From the NCBI RefSeq assembly GCF_002234615.1, contig NZ_NMQW01000012.1, forward strand, positions 186,001-250,000: a DNA stretch of 64,000 nucleotides. The letters run 5' to 3'. Origin of the DNA: Paenibacillus rigui (GTDB taxonomy: Bacteria; Bacillota; Bacilli; Paenibacillales; NBRC-103111). Numbering within the stretch: position 1 is the first letter of the stretch; the number at the start of each line of letters is the position of its first letter. The position numbers and the translations under genes were made by a program. Below, piece after piece: positions 7,741-17,484 of the stretch. Below the pieces are notes generated by a model that saw only the letters and a list, made by a program, of their open reading frames with translations, was not told where the DNA came from and made no database searches.

Positions 7741-10410
7741 TCACCCTTTCAGCTCCGCCAAACGGGCAATGACTTTGTCGCGTTTGTCCGCATAATCGGC
7801 CAGCTTCGCCTTCTCTTCCTCGATCACCTTCGCCGGCGCCTTCGCTACAAAGCCTTCGTTGCCCAGCTTTTTCTCAATGCGCTCCACTTCGCCATGCAGC
7901 GTTTGAAGCTCTTTCTCCAAACGTGCGATTTCCTGCGAAATGTCGATCAGGCCGGCCAGCGGCAAGTATAGCTCCGCACCTGTGACGATGCCTGTCATCG
8001 CTTTATCCGGTGTCGTCAGATCTAGACCAATCTCCAGAAGCGACGTATTGCTGAAGCGGCGAATGTATTCCTCATTGCGCTGCAATATCGCCAGCGTTTC
8101 TTCGCTTGAAGGCTTTACGAGAAGCTCGATCTTTTTGCTCATCGGCACGTTCACTTCCGCACGGATGTTCCGAACGGTACGGATAATGTCCATCAGCAGC
8201 TCCATCTCGCTTACCGCATCCGATGCTTCGAAACGGGCCTCGAATACCGGCCAGGACGCCAGTGTGATGGTCTCCCCTTCATGCGGCAGATGCTGCCATA
8301 TTTCCTCGGAAATAAACGGCATGAACGGATGGATCAAGCGCTGTGTCCGATCCAGTACATAGGCGAGTACGGATTGGGTAGTTTTCTTCGCTTCCGCATC
8401 GTTTCCGTATAAGGAAAGCTTACTGAACTCGATATACCAGTCGCACAGATCGTCCCAAATGAAATTGTACAGCAATCGGCCGGTTTCTCCGAACTCATAC
8501 GAATCCATCAGTCTCGTCACATCGCGAACCGTTTCGTTCAAGCGATGCAAAATCCAGCGGTCCGCCGTGCTCAGCTTGCCGCTCAAATCAATATCTTCCA
8601 CCTTGAATTCGCCTAGATTCATCAGGGCAAACCGTGAGGCATTCCAAATTTTATTGGCAAAGTTGCGTGCCTGTTCGACCTTTTCCCAACGGAAGCGCAA
8701 GTCCTGCCCCGGTGTTGAGCCCGTCGACAGCATGAAGCGCATCGCATCGGCCCCGTACTTCTCGATCACTTCCAGAGGGTCTACCCCGTTGCCGAGTGAT
8801 TTGGACATTTTACGACCCTCGGCGTCGCGAACCAAGCCGTGCAGCAGTACGTCCTTGAACGGAATTTGCTCTGTAAATTCGAGTGCGGTAAAGATCATCC
8901 GGGCTACCCAGAAGTAAATGATATCGTATCCGGTTACGAGCAGGCTCGTAGGATAGAAACGCTTCATATCTTCCGTGTCATCCGGCCAGCCCAGTGTGGA
9001 GAAAGGCCATAGGCCGGAGCTGAACCAAGTATCCAGAACGTCCTCGTCCTGACGCAGATTCTCGCTTCCGCATTTGGAGCACTTCGTTACATCGTGCTGC
9101 TCTACATGAATTTCATTGCAATCCTGGCAGTACCATGCCGGAATCCGGTGTCCCCACCACAGCTGACGGGAAATACACCAGTCGCGGACATTCTCGATCC
9201 AGTTCAAATAAATTTTTTCAAACCGGTCCGGCACGAAGTTGACGCCTTTGCCGGATTTTTGCGCTTCGATCGCACGTTCGGCGAGCGGCTTCATTTTGAC
9301 AAACCATTGGGTGGACAAATAAGGCTCGATCACCGCACCACTGCGCTCGCTGTGACCGACTTGATGAACATGCTCCTCAATTTTAACAAGGACGCCAAGT
9401 TCTTTCATATCGGCAACGATTTGCTTGCGGCATTCAAAACGGTCCAATCCTTGATATTTGCCCGCATTCGCGTTCATTTGACCGCCTTCGTCCATAACCA
9501 GCACTTGCGGCAAGTCATGGCGTTTGCCCACTTCAAAGTCGTTCGGGTCATGGGCCGGCGTAATTTTAACCGCACCGCTTCCGAATTCCTTCTCTACATA
9601 CTCATCCGCAATAATCGGAATTTCGCGTCCGATGATCGGAAGCACGAGCATTTTGCCGATCAGGTGCTTATACCGGTCATCTTCCGGATGTACAGCTACC
9701 GCCGTATCGCCCAGCATCGTCTCCGGACGGGTTGTAGCGACTGTAATGGACTCATTGCTGTCCTTCACCGGGTATTTTAAGTGATACAGGTTCCCCTGCA
9801 CCTCTTTATATTCCACTTCGATATCGGAAAGAGCCGTGCGTGCTGCCGGATCCCAGTTAATAATGTAATTGCCGCGATAGATGAGACCTTTCTCATACAG
9901 CTGTACGAATACTTTGCGTACCGCTTTGGACAAGCCTTCATCCAGGGTGAACCGTTCACGGGAATAATCGAGCGAGAAGCCCATTTTCGCCCATTGCTCA
10001 TGGATCGACTCCGCATACTGCTCTTTCCATTCCCAAACTTTATCCAAAAACTTCTCACGACCCAGATCATGACGAGAAACGCCTTGCTCGCGCAGCTTTT
10101 GCTCTACCCTTGTTTGCGTAGCGATCCCTGCGTGGTCCGAGCCTGGCAGCCATAGCGTATCAAAGCCCTGCATCCTTTTGGTTCGGATCATAATATCCTG
10201 CAGGGTGCAGTCAAGCGCATGTCCAATGTGCAGCATCCCCGTTACGTTCGGTGGCGGAATGACTATGGTATACGTCTCCACGTCCGGACGCTGTCCGGCT
10301 TTAAAATACCCGCCCTTCAGCCAGTAGCCGTACCATTTTTTCTCGGCTTCCTTAGGGTCGTACGTCGTTGGCATCGAAGTCGCTGCCTGCGTTGTTTTGG
10401 TTTCTTCCAT
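7741..10410 (-). CDS. valS: Valyl-tRNA synthetase
   Basis: This class I aminoacyl-tRNA synthetase charges tRNA-Val and edits mischarged threonine. The 889-residue length is normal. The HIGH signature appears in MLHIGHALD near residue 60 and the KMSKS loop in [11 protein letters not shown]. The editing (CP1) domain has [12 protein letters not shown], and a C-terminal coiled coil ([10 protein letters not shown]...) ends the protein. ATG follows GGAGG by nine bases. A T-box leader with a GUC specifier precedes it, so expression should rise when tRNA-Val is uncharged. Confidence 0.97.
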   Translation of the reverse strand: MEETKTTQAATSMPTTYDPKEAEKKWYGYWLKGGYFKAGQRPDVETYTIVIPPPNVTGMLHIGHALDCTLQDIMIRTKRMQGFDTLWLPGSDHAGIATQTRVEQKLREQGVSRHDLGREKFLDKVWEWKEQYAESIHEQWAKMGFSLDYSRERFTLDEGLSKAVRKVFVQLYEKGLIYRGNYIINWDPAARTALSDIEVEYKEVQGNLYHLKYPVKDSNESITVATTRPETMLGDTAVAVHPEDDRYKHLIGKMLVLPIIGREIPIIADEYVEKEFGSGAVKITPAHDPNDFEVGKRHDLPQVLVMDEGGQMNANAGKYQGLDRFECRKQIVADMKELGVLVKIEEHVHQVGHSERSGAVIEPYLSTQWFVKMKPLAERAIEAQKSGKGVNFVPDRFEKIYLNWIENVRDWCISRQLWWGHRIPAWYCQDCNEIHVEQHDVTKCSKCGSENLRQDEDVLDTWFSSGLWPFSTLGWPDDTEDMKRFYPTSLLVTGYDIIYFWVARMIFTALEFTEQIPFKDVLLHGLVRDAEGRKMSKSLGNGVDPLEVIEKYGADAMRFMLSTGSTPGQDLRFRWEKVEQARNFANKIWNASRFALMNLGEFKVEDIDLSGKLSTADRWILHRLNETVRDVTRLMDSYEFGETGRLLYNFIWDDLCDWYIEFSKLSLYGNDAEAKKTTQSVLAYVLDRTQRLIHPFMPFISEEIWQHLPHEGETITLASWPVFEARFEASDAVSEMELLMDIIRTVRNIRAEVNVPMSKKIELLVKPSSEETLAILQRNEEYIRRFSNTSLLEIGLDLTTPDKAMTGIVTGAELYLPLAGLIDISQEIARLEKELQTLHGEVERIEKKLGNEGFVAKAPAKVIEEEKAKLADYADKRDKVIARLAELKG

Positions 10411-10542
10411 CTTGATAAACCTCCATTATGCATACTCAAATCACAACCAAGGATAAACTGCTTCGCCGTCGTTCAAAGCGGCATGCGTTTGTCAAGGTGC
10501 TGCGAAGCTTATAGAGCCCATACGATATCAACTCTTTAACAC

Positions 10543-10855
10543 AAAAAAATCCCTCCGTCGCAAAGGACGAAAGGATTTGCTTCCGTGGTACCACCTTTTT
10601 TCCGCAAACATCAATCAGCTCCTCGTCACCAAGCCATGACAGCTTAGCTTACGAGTGCTCCAGCCTGCGGCACTTCAACAGATAACGGCTGTGACCGGCA
10701 AAGTCTATCGCACAGGATGTACGTTGAACTTTGCAACTCCGGGGCGACTTCGGCCAGTTACATCCTGCGGAATCTCTCAGCGAAACAATTCCACTCTCTG
10801 AAGGGTTGGCTGCCTACTACTCCCTTTCCAAGTTGTTACAACAATATACTTCATA
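10543..10855 (-). promoter_or_regulatory. T-box riboswitch (valine) of valS
   Basis: On the minus strand the leader ends with the T-box core GGTGGTACCACGG (10583-10597 region). It is followed by a terminator whose arms (AAATCC...CGTC, GACGGAGGGATTT) lead into seven T at 10543-10550. Stem I elements AGGGAGTAG and AGAGAGTGG are visible near 10790-10830. The expected specifier context GAA-NNN-GCC reads GAA GTC GCC, with GTC at 10748-10746, a valine codon that matches the downstream gene. Uncharged tRNA-Val pairing with specifier and T-box should favour the antiterminator. Confidence 0.93.
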
Positions 10856-10934
10856 TAATGATTCCTATGATAAACAACATTAAGGGTAGAGTCAATACGG
10901 GATGCGTCTAAAACAACCGATATCTCTCATTGTA

Positions 10935-10980
10935 ACCAAAAAACGCCCCAACCAAACCCGGATGCGGGAGTTGAGGCGCA
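10935..10980 (-). terminator. Rho-independent terminator after spoVID-like gene
   Basis: Minus-strand GCGCCTCAAC ... GTTGGGGCG arms are followed by TTTTTT. It lies ten bases past the stop of the spoVID-like gene and upstream of the T-box leader. Confidence 0.8.
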
Positions 10981-10989
10981 TGATCCTAC

Positions 10990-12267
10990 TTATTTGGGAA
11001 TATAAACAACTTGCCCCTCAGACAAATCGGTGTCACCCAGCCGGTTAAACAGAGCAATTTCCCGCGGATTCAAATCATAGCGCTTGGCGATGATCTCCAG
11101 CGTCTCTTCCTTTTGCACGATACACAGCCGCACGCGCCGGAATTCCTGCTGCTCATTCATGGAGCTGAGAAGCAGTTTTTTCCATTCCAGCTTATCGTTT
11201 GCATTGGCAGGAGGCTGCTCCGCTTCATTCTGCTTTTCCTGCGCCTGCCTCATTTCGTTCTTGTTGGCTACGGCACTCTGCAGTAAGGACGTCAAGCCGA
11301 TCGGTTTTTCCTGGACCGCCGCTTCTTCCTCCTTTTTACCTGTGAATGCGATTTTCAGCTCCTTCTTCTCTTCTGCAACTTGAGGCTCGTTTGTCTCACC
11401 GGCTGTCATAGCCTTGGATGCATCCACCAGACTGGCTTCCTCCGCTGGCTCTTCGTCCGATGCCTCAGCATCCTGTTCGGGGATGGCTCCCGCCTCCAAA
11501 GTGAAGGACTGCCGCTGATCCTCCTCAGCACTTGCCTGCGGCTCTTGAACCGGGTTGGCCGCGGCATAGGCAAGTGACGGATTGGACCATTCCTGTTGAG
11601 ACGGATGCTGAGGTGCGTACGGCTGAGCATACCCTTGAGGGGAATACGGGCTGTACTGCGGCTGTTGTGGATGCTGCTGATCATATCCGGCATACGCCTG
11701 ACCCGGCCACCCTTGGCTATTTTGTCCCGTATAACGGGGATCCGTAAATTGAGGGTCGCTGCTATACTGCTGCGCTTCGTTATTGGGTGGCTGGTCATAC
11801 AGCGGTGGATGATATGGCTGCTCCGCCAAGCGCGGATCAGGCACTTCGTGTACGAACACGACCTCCTCTTCAACCTCCTGCCAATCTTGCCCCGCCGGTG
11901 CGGAAACAACCTCTAGACCGTTCAAGGAAAGCACGCCGGTAATATTTAAGCTTCGGGTAGACAGGAGATCGACATCAAAATTTTCAATCTCGACGGCAAT
12001 ATCCTCCACTCGCTGCACACGATTCATTGGGAGTGTAATTTCAACCGGAATCAAATGCTCCAATGTCCGGTTCACAGCATCCTGCTCATCCACATAGGTT
12101 CCTGAAAGCAGCAAATTGCCTCGGAGCAGCGCCTGATCACCTTGCGGCAGCACTTGAATATGCGGCACCAGCTCGACATCCTCCAATTCCTTAATTCCTG
12201 CTACCCCTTCTGACAAATGCACTCGCTCATAAATATCAAATCGCAAACCGCTTTGTTGTTCAGCCAA
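10990..12267 (-). CDS. spoVID: Stage VI sporulation protein D-like, LysM domain
   Basis: This 425-residue protein is probably SpoVID, the spore-coat morphogenetic protein that drives coat encasement around the forespore. The N-terminal 120 residues form the conserved β-rich domain (FDIYERVHLSEGVAGI, GNLLLSGTYV). The middle is a low-complexity Gln/Pro/Tyr/Ser region, then Glu-rich. The C-terminal 48 residues are a LysM domain (IVQKEETLEIIAKRYDLN...EGQVVYIPK). Its place between hemL and valS is that of spoVID in Bacillus, though ysxE is missing. TTG 12267 is the likely start, eight bases after GGGAGGAC. Confidence 0.85.
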   Translation of the reverse strand: MAEQQSGLRFDIYERVHLSEGVAGIKELEDVELVPHIQVLPQGDQALLRGNLLLSGTYVDEQDAVNRTLEHLIPVEITLPMNRVQRVEDIAVEIENFDVDLLSTRSLNITGVLSLNGLEVVSAPAGQDWQEVEEEVVFVHEVPDPRLAEQPYHPPLYDQPPNNEAQQYSSDPQFTDPRYTGQNSQGWPGQAYAGYDQQHPQQPQYSPYSPQGYAQPYAPQHPSQQEWSNPSLAYAAANPVQEPQASAEEDQRQSFTLEAGAIPEQDAEASDEEPAEEASLVDASKAMTAGETNEPQVAEEKKELKIAFTGKKEEEAAVQEKPIGLTSLLQSAVANKNEMRQAQEKQNEAEQPPANANDKLEWKKLLLSSMNEQQEFRRVRLCIVQKEETLEIIAKRYDLNPREIALFNRLGDTDLSEGQVVYIPK

Positions 12268-12373
12268 TGTTTTGTCCTCCCTCCGCCAAACTCATCTCAT
12301 ACCAATAACAAAACATGAGACGGTCAGTTTCACTTGTCTATAAAGTTATATGGCTCCAGCGGAGAGAGCATGA

Positions 12374-13252
12374 CTATATTTTTTGCAAAAACGAATAAAG
12401 ACGTTCCATATCCTGAGGCCAAGGTGCCTCAATCTCTGTTCTTTCTCCGGTTAAGGGATGATTGAATACGAGCTTCTCCCCGTGCAGTGCCTGCCGGTCT
12501 ATTCCTTCCTTGCGTCCCCCGTACAACGCATCCCCCCAGATCGGATGACCCAGATAGCTCAAGTGAACCCGGATTTGATGCGTTCTTCCGGTCTCAAGCT
12601 TCAGACGAACCAAGGCGGCGTCCTTCCACTGCTCTGCGACCTGATAATGAGTCACAGCCCGGTCCCCGGTAGGAGAAACGCGTCTTCGGGAGGCATGATG
12701 CCGGTCTTTGCCGATAGGGGCATCGATCGTGCCGTGCTGCTGCTTGAGTCTGCCCTGCACAATGGCACAGTACTCCCGGCCGATTTTCTTCTCGCGCATG
12801 GCTTCATCGAGAATCAATTGTCCCCACTCATGCTTCGCAAAAAGCACAGGGCCTGTCGTATCCTCGTCCAGCCGATGAATATGTCTCGGCCTGCAGGCCT
12901 GGCCGGTGCTTTCATAATAGCCGGCAACGGCTTCCGATAAAGTGACCGGCTCCGCGTCAGAGCGTGTGCCGTCCGTATGCAGCTTCATACCGGCAGGCTT
13001 CAGGACAACCAAACAAAAGTCATCCTCAAAAAGCACTTCTAAAGGGAACCACCTCGGTATAGTTTGTAGCGGTTCGTTCGGAAAAAGCTTCAGACGCGCA
13101 CGCGCTCCCGCCAACGATACACCTTGAGCCTTGATTAAATTACCAAGAAATTTATCCGGTAACCTGATATACTCTTTCATGTCGTTTTCGTTTTGGATCG
13201 GCCGGGGAAGCCTGAGTTCAAGCCATTCCCCTTTTTTTTGCCAGGATATCAT
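12374..13252 (-). CDS. RluA-family 23S rRNA/tRNA pseudouridine synthase
   Basis: This 292-residue RNA pseudouridine synthase of the RluA/RluD type isomerises specific uridines. The catalytic aspartate lies in HRLDEDTTG (consensus HRLDxxTSG, so the Ser is Thr). The RTHQIRVHLSYLGHPIWGDALYGG block is intact. The N-terminal 90 residues resemble a reduced S4-like extension, with RLPDKFLGNLIKAQGVSLAGARARL. ATG follows AAAGGAG by about ten bases. It has its own unit, with 106 bases to spoVID downstream. The target uridine cannot be assigned. Confidence 0.88.
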   Translation of the reverse strand: MISWQKKGEWLELRLPRPIQNENDMKEYIRLPDKFLGNLIKAQGVSLAGARARLKLFPNEPLQTIPRWFPLEVLFEDDFCLVVLKPAGMKLHTDGTRSDAEPVTLSEAVAGYYESTGQACRPRHIHRLDEDTTGPVLFAKHEWGQLILDEAMREKKIGREYCAIVQGRLKQQHGTIDAPIGKDRHHASRRRVSPTGDRAVTHYQVAEQWKDAALVRLKLETGRTHQIRVHLSYLGHPIWGDALYGGRKEGIDRQALHGEKLVFNHPLTGERTEIEAPWPQDMERLYSFLQKI

Positions 13253-13402
13253 ATCGCATTAAGCTCCTTTGATGTGCAGCATGGTAATACCTTTTGTGCA
13301 TGCGAGTTTAGAATTAGTTTATCAAAAATAGGTCCCCACCGACAAAAGTGACTGCCGGATTGCCTGCTTTGTGCAAGTCTATTAAACATAGCGAAAATAT
13401 GA

Positions 13403-13408
13403 TAGAAT
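13403..13408 (+). promoter_or_regulatory. Extended -10 promoter element of the glycosidase gene
   Basis: TATGATAGAAT carries a TGn extension in front of TAGAAT, about 70 bases before the TTG start. No good -35 hexamer is visible, which fits an extended -10 promoter. Confidence 0.5.
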
Positions 13409-13476
13409 AGATTAGATATGGTTGGTTTTTTTCATCCTATTTTTGCTTATTTTATATTAACAGGAGTGGACTTACG

Positions 13477-15063
13477 TTGAGTAGTGGAATACAACTTTTG
13501 AAATCAACGCGCCGCCAAATTCGACATTGGAGCTGGTTGAAACGAACGCTGCTGTCTATCGCTCTGATTACTTTTCTCTCCTCCAGCTTCCTGTTCCTGA
13601 CCGGACCGGGAACGCAAATCCGCGAATGGATGGCTCAAACCGTCATCATTACGCAGCACAGGGATTGGGCATGGATCTTCGTCGGTGCCGAGCGCCGCGA
13701 TGAACTCGTCCGCCAGATGCAGGCGTTCGTCGAGAGTAACTCCTTGGAGAGGCAGCAATCCGGCTTAATTAAAACATCCAACCGAAGAATCCGTTCGATC
13801 GACGAATTGATCAAGGTCGAGGACATCTCCGGTACGCTCTGGAAAGGGAAACGGATGTATGTGTACGATCCGAAATCAATCCGTCTTATGACCCCGGCCA
13901 AATCGGGTGAAGGGGAAAAAATTACTTCCATGGTTCAACGGACGGGAGCTGTTGCCGGTGTCAATGCCGGGGGCTTTAACGATCCAGAGGGACTGGGGAA
14001 CGGTTTTGCCGCATTGGGTGCGGTCATTTCCGGCGGCTCGGTCATTTATACGGACCAGGACGGCACCGTGCCGCAGCATATTGTCGGATTCACCAAGGAC
14101 GGTACGCTCATCATTGGCAAATATTCCATTAATGAGCTTCTGGACATGGGCATCTCTGAAGCGGCTTCCTTCTACCCGCGCGTCATTGCCAACGGCAAGC
14201 CGCTTCCTATTAATGATAACAGCCGTGCTCCACGTACAGCCGTCGGTCAAAAAGCGGACGGAACCGTTATTTTCATCGTTATCGATGGAAGACAAACCCA
14301 TAGCGTGGGTGCTACGCTGAAAGAGGTACAGGACATGTTCATGGAGGACGGCGTCATTAACGCCGGATTTCTGGATGGGGGCGCCTCGTCCGAAATGGTT
14401 GTGAATGGCGAGCTGGTTACCAAGCCATCGAGCCGATACGGCGAAAGACGGCTGCCGTCTGCGTTCCTCGTTTACTCCAATCCGGAGGACGTCGTCGCGA
14501 ACCGGGTATGGGATGGTATCGACAAAATTGATGCCGGCGGCTCGTACGACCATCCGGACTTCCTAAGGGAACAGGCCGAATTGAAGGCAAAGCAAAAAAG
14601 CAATCCGACGCCAACACCAACGCCGACCCCGACGAAGACGGAAACGGACAAAACGAAAACTTCCGAGACAACAACGGGAGGATCGACGAAGTCCACCAAT
14701 ACCGGTTCCAGCACAACCGATACAGGCAAGACGAGTACTCCAACACACAGTACGAAGGAAACGGAAACTGATAAAACGCCGGCAACGACCGGAAAAGATA
14801 CGACGAATCCCACGAAGCCGTCTGGCAGCACAACACAGCCTTCTACAGGCAGCGGCACCGGTACGTCAACGCAAGGCAGCGGCACCACAACCAAGCCGAC
14901 AACGCCGACAGAGCCTACAGGTACAGGCAATACGGGGGCAACGGGAACTACAAATTCGGGGACGAAGCCAACGACGACCCCTGCGCCAACCTCGACACCA
15001 ACGCCTACCGCGCCTTCAACACCGACAGCGCCGACGACAACAACACCTGCCAAGACACCATAA
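13477..15063 (+). CDS. Membrane-anchored phosphodiester glycosidase (NAGPA-like) with Thr/Pro-rich tail
   Basis: The 528-residue protein has an N-terminal membrane anchor (about 22-45) and an extracellular NAGPA/phosphodiester glycosidase domain (roughly 130-340). The domain motifs are GAVAGVNAGGFND, SRAPRTAVGQ, IVIDGRQ and GFLDGGASSEMVVNGE. The family cleaves GlcNAc-phosphodiester links and is common in exopolysaccharide or wall metabolism. From residue about 376 to the end it is almost only Thr, Pro, Ser, Gly, Lys and Ala with TPTP repeats, like a wall-spanning or glycosylated stalk; no LPxTG motif follows. Start TTG 13477 lies eight bases after AGGAGTGG. It is inserted where B. subtilis has hemL-spoVID adjacency. 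Substrate unknown. Confidence 0.8.
   Translation: MSSGIQLLKSTRRQIRHWSWLKRTLLSIALITFLSSSFLFLTGPGTQIREWMAQTVIITQHRDWAWIFVGAERRDELVRQMQAFVESNSLERQQSGLIKTSNRRIRSIDELIKVEDISGTLWKGKRMYVYDPKSIRLMTPAKSGEGEKITSMVQRTGAVAGVNAGGFNDPEGLGNGFAALGAVISGGSVIYTDQDGTVPQHIVGFTKDGTLIIGKYSINELLDMGISEAASFYPRVIANGKPLPINDNSRAPRTAVGQKADGTVIFIVIDGRQTHSVGATLKEVQDMFMEDGVINAGFLDGGASSEMVVNGELVTKPSSRYGERRLPSAFLVYSNPEDVVANRVWDGIDKIDAGGSYDHPDFLREQAELKAKQKSNPTPTPTPTPTKTETDKTKTSETTTGGSTKSTNTGSSTTDTGKTSTPTHSTKETETDKTPATTGKDTTNPTKPSGSTTQPSTGSGTGTSTQGSGTTTKPTTPTEPTGTGNTGATGTTNSGTKPTTTPAPTSTPTPTAPSTPTAPTTTTPAKTP
14602..15058 (+). repeat. Low-complexity Thr/Pro-rich coding repeat
   Basis: About 150 codons dominated by ACN and CCN, including a PTPTPTPTP run at the start, shorter TPTP/PTPT runs near the end and several SGT/GTG-type units. 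The bias creates a 193-residue Val/Gly-rich open frame on the opposite strand (14472-15053), which is an artefact. Confidence 0.85.
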
Positions 15064-15096
15064 TAGGTGCTCTGACGCGGGTACCCTGTTGGATAA

Positions 15097-15135
15097 AAAG
15101 AAAGAACGCCTTCATCACAAAGGCGTTCTTTCTTT
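15097..15135. terminator. Bidirectional terminator between glycosidase and hemL
   Basis: Sixteen-base perfect arms (AAAGAAAGAACGCCTT and complement) with a seven-base loop lie between convergent genes. A/T-rich arm ends supply the T-tract on both strands. Confidence 0.85.
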
Positions 15136-15141
15136 ATGTTC

Positions 15142-16446
15142 CTAGGATCCCAGTTGCTTCAATGCCTCATGATGCGCCTGGATTGTCAGCTCGATATCCT
15201 CGTCGGAATGGGCTGCTGAAACGAACATCCCTTCAAACTGGGAAGGCGCGATACTGACCCCCTCATCCAGCAAGGCGGCAAAATACCGGTTGAAGCGCTG
15301 CAAATCCGATGTTTTGGCGGTTTCGTAGTCAACCACCTCGACATCGGTAAAGAACGGACAAATCATCGATCCTACCCGATTAATGGTGCTGGCGATTCCC
15401 AGCTCACGGGCGTTGCGCAGAAAGCCTTCTTCCAGCCGTGCGGCTTTACGTTCCAGCTCCTCATATACCCCAGGTTCACCCAACAGACGCAAGGTCGTAT
15501 ATCCTGCCGCCATCGCCAGCGGATTTCCCGACAGCGTTCCGGCTTGGTAAATCGGTCCGCTTGGCGCTATTTGCTCCATAATTTCTTTCTTACCGCCGTA
15601 GGCGCCAACCGGAAGTCCGCCACCGATGACTTTACCGAGACAAGTTAAATCCGGCGTAATGCCATAAAGCCCCTGTGCACTATGTTTTCCGACGCGGAAG
15701 CCGGTCATGACCTCGTCAAAGATCAATAAACTGCCGTATTGTGTCGTGAGGTCACGCAGGCCTTGCAAGAAACCCGGCCGAGGAGGAACTACCCCCATAT
15801 TCCCGGCTACTGGCTCCACGATAACAGCCGCAATTTCTTCACCGAACTTTTCAAAGGCCAGTTGAATCGATTCCAAGTCATTATAAGGAACGGTGATCGT
15901 GTTCATAGCAACGCTGTCGGGTACACCTGGGCTATCCGGCAATCCCAACGTAGCGACACCGGAGCCTGCTTTAATCAGCAGCGAATCGGCATGACCATGA
16001 TAACAGCCCTCGAATTTCACGATTTTGGAACGCTTCGTATAGCCTCTGGCCAACCGCAGTGCGCTCATCGTTGCTTCCGTGCCCGAATTGACCATACGTA
16101 CCATCTCGATCGATGGCACACGCTCAATGACCAGCTTTGCCATCAATGTTTCAAGCTCTGTCGGCGCCCCATAGCTGGTTCCCGTCTCCGCTGTCCGCTT
16201 GATGGCTTCTACAACCTCCGGATGCGAATGCCCCATAATGAGCGGACCCCAAGACCCTATGTAATCGATAAATTCGTTTCCATCAATATCATATACTCTC
16301 GAGCCGGCTCCCCGTTCCATAAACAATGGCGTTAAGCCAACCGACTTGAACGCGCGAACCGGGCTGTTCACTCCGCCTGGAATAATCTCCTTCGCTTCTG
16401 CGAACGCCTTGCCCGAACGTGCATCTTCTCTTTTTTTCAAGCTCAT
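15142..16446 (-). CDS. hemL: Glutamate-1-semialdehyde 2,1-aminomutase
   Basis: This PLP enzyme converts glutamate-1-semialdehyde to 5-aminolevulinate, the last step of the C5 route begun by HemA. The 434 residues contain the N-terminal [20 protein letters not shown], the [10 protein letters not shown] segment and the PLP lysine in [21 protein letters not shown] 16446 (MSLKKRED) follows GGTAGGAAG; the frame open to 16488 adds an unlikely extension. It is the last gene of the local heme block, 102 bases after hemH. Confidence 0.93.
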   Translation of the reverse strand: MSLKKREDARSGKAFAEAKEIIPGGVNSPVRAFKSVGLTPLFMERGAGSRVYDIDGNEFIDYIGSWGPLIMGHSHPEVVEAIKRTAETGTSYGAPTELETLMAKLVIERVPSIEMVRMVNSGTEATMSALRLARGYTKRSKIVKFEGCYHGHADSLLIKAGSGVATLGLPDSPGVPDSVAMNTITVPYNDLESIQLAFEKFGEEIAAVIVEPVAGNMGVVPPRPGFLQGLRDLTTQYGSLLIFDEVMTGFRVGKHSAQGLYGITPDLTCLGKVIGGGLPVGAYGGKKEIMEQIAPSGPIYQAGTLSGNPLAMAAGYTTLRLLGEPGVYEELERKAARLEEGFLRNARELGIASTINRVGSMICPFFTDVEVVDYETAKTSDLQRFNRYFAALLDEGVSIAPSQFEGMFVSAAHSDEDIELTIQAHHEALKQLGS

Positions 16447-16548
16447 CTTCCTACCCCTCTCTTTGCTAAACGAATGAATGCGGCCCACAAAGGAGCCGCC
16501 ATTACAAATTTTATATCGCCGGCAAATGATCCATCAGCAGGCCTTAAA

Positions 16549-17484
16549 TCATTGTGCTCCGCACATGGCAAAGACAACATCGCTTAAAGTCTTCATGTAC
16601 AAAGGATCGGTGTTAAGGGAAGGTGTCCGCTCCAGATGAATTTCCAGCCCTTGCGCCTTCTTTTGCGCCTCGATATCGAGGTCATACAATACTTCCAGAT
16701 GATCGGAGACGAATCCGATGGGACAGACGAGCACATGCTTCACCTGTTCTTCCGTGCTAACCTTCTCCAGCACATCCAGGATGTCCGGTCCGAGCCAAGG
16801 CACCCCGGTTTGACCGGCGCTTTGCCAGCCGAACTGCCAGTTCGTTACCCCTGTCTTCGCTGCGATCGCTCTTGAGGTTTCCAGCAGCTGCTCCGGGTAC
16901 GGATCCTTCATTTCGAGAATCCGCTCGGGAAGACTGTGAGCCGTGAACACGACGCGAATCTCGTCTTTCGGCGTATCCCCGAACCGCTTCAGCGTCTCCG
17001 ATACCCGATCGGACAACGCTTCGATCAGCTCAGGGTGCAGGTGATAGCTTTTGACAAATTGAATCGGAAGTCCGAGCTCCGCTGCTTTCTCCTGCGCCCG
17101 CTTGATGTAGCCTCCAACGCTCATTATGGAATAATGGGGGGCCAGCACGACACCTACGGCCTGCTCGATCCCATCCTTCACCATCTGCTCCACACCGTCC
17201 TCGATAAACGGATCCGCATGCTTCAAGCCTTGATAGCATACGAAATCAAATTCAGGGTGGTCGGCATTTAACCGCTGCTCCAGCCCCTGAACCTGCTTAT
17301 TCGTGTTTTCCCGCAAAGGGAAGAAACCGCCGACAATCGCCTCGTAGCGATCCGTCAAATCTTTAAGCTGCTCAGGCGTAGGCGGGTGGCCGCGGCGAAT
17401 ATGTGTGTAATAGGCTTCAACTTGATCCAGGCTTTCAGGTGTCCCGTAAGACATCACCAGAACGCCGATACGCGGTTTGCTCAT
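16549..17484 (-). CDS. hemH: Ferrochelatase, coproporphyrin type (HemH/CpfC)
   Basis: This 311-residue chelatase inserts Fe2+ into a porphyrin. In Firmicutes the substrate is coproporphyrin III. Landmarks are VLVMSYGTPES at the N-terminus, FPLRENTNKQ, the metal-site SLPERIL region with TAHSLP, and the C-terminal PIGFVSDHLEVLYDLD. ATG directly abuts the TAA of hemE (TAAATG), so the two are coupled; AAGGAAGTGG inside hemE is the ribosome site. The oxidase gene (hemY/cgoX) that usually follows hemE-hemH is not here. Confidence 0.92.
   Translation of the reverse strand: MSKPRIGVLVMSYGTPESLDQVEAYYTHIRRGHPPTPEQLKDLTDRYEAIVGGFFPLRENTNKQVQGLEQRLNADHPEFDFVCYQGLKHADPFIEDGVEQMVKDGIEQAVGVVLAPHYSIMSVGGYIKRAQEKAAELGLPIQFVKSYHLHPELIEALSDRVSETLKRFGDTPKDEIRVVFTAHSLPERILEMKDPYPEQLLETSRAIAAKTGVTNWQFGWQSAGQTGVPWLGPDILDVLEKVSTEEQVKHVLVCPIGFVSDHLEVLYDLDIEAQKKAQGLEIHLERTPSLNTDPLYMKTLSDVVFAMCGAQ

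Noticed and set aside
14472-15053. 193-codon Val/Gly-rich open frame on the minus strand
   Set aside because: It is the shadow of the Thr/Pro-rich tail; repeated ACN/CCN codons give GTN/GGN on the other strand. No ribosome site.
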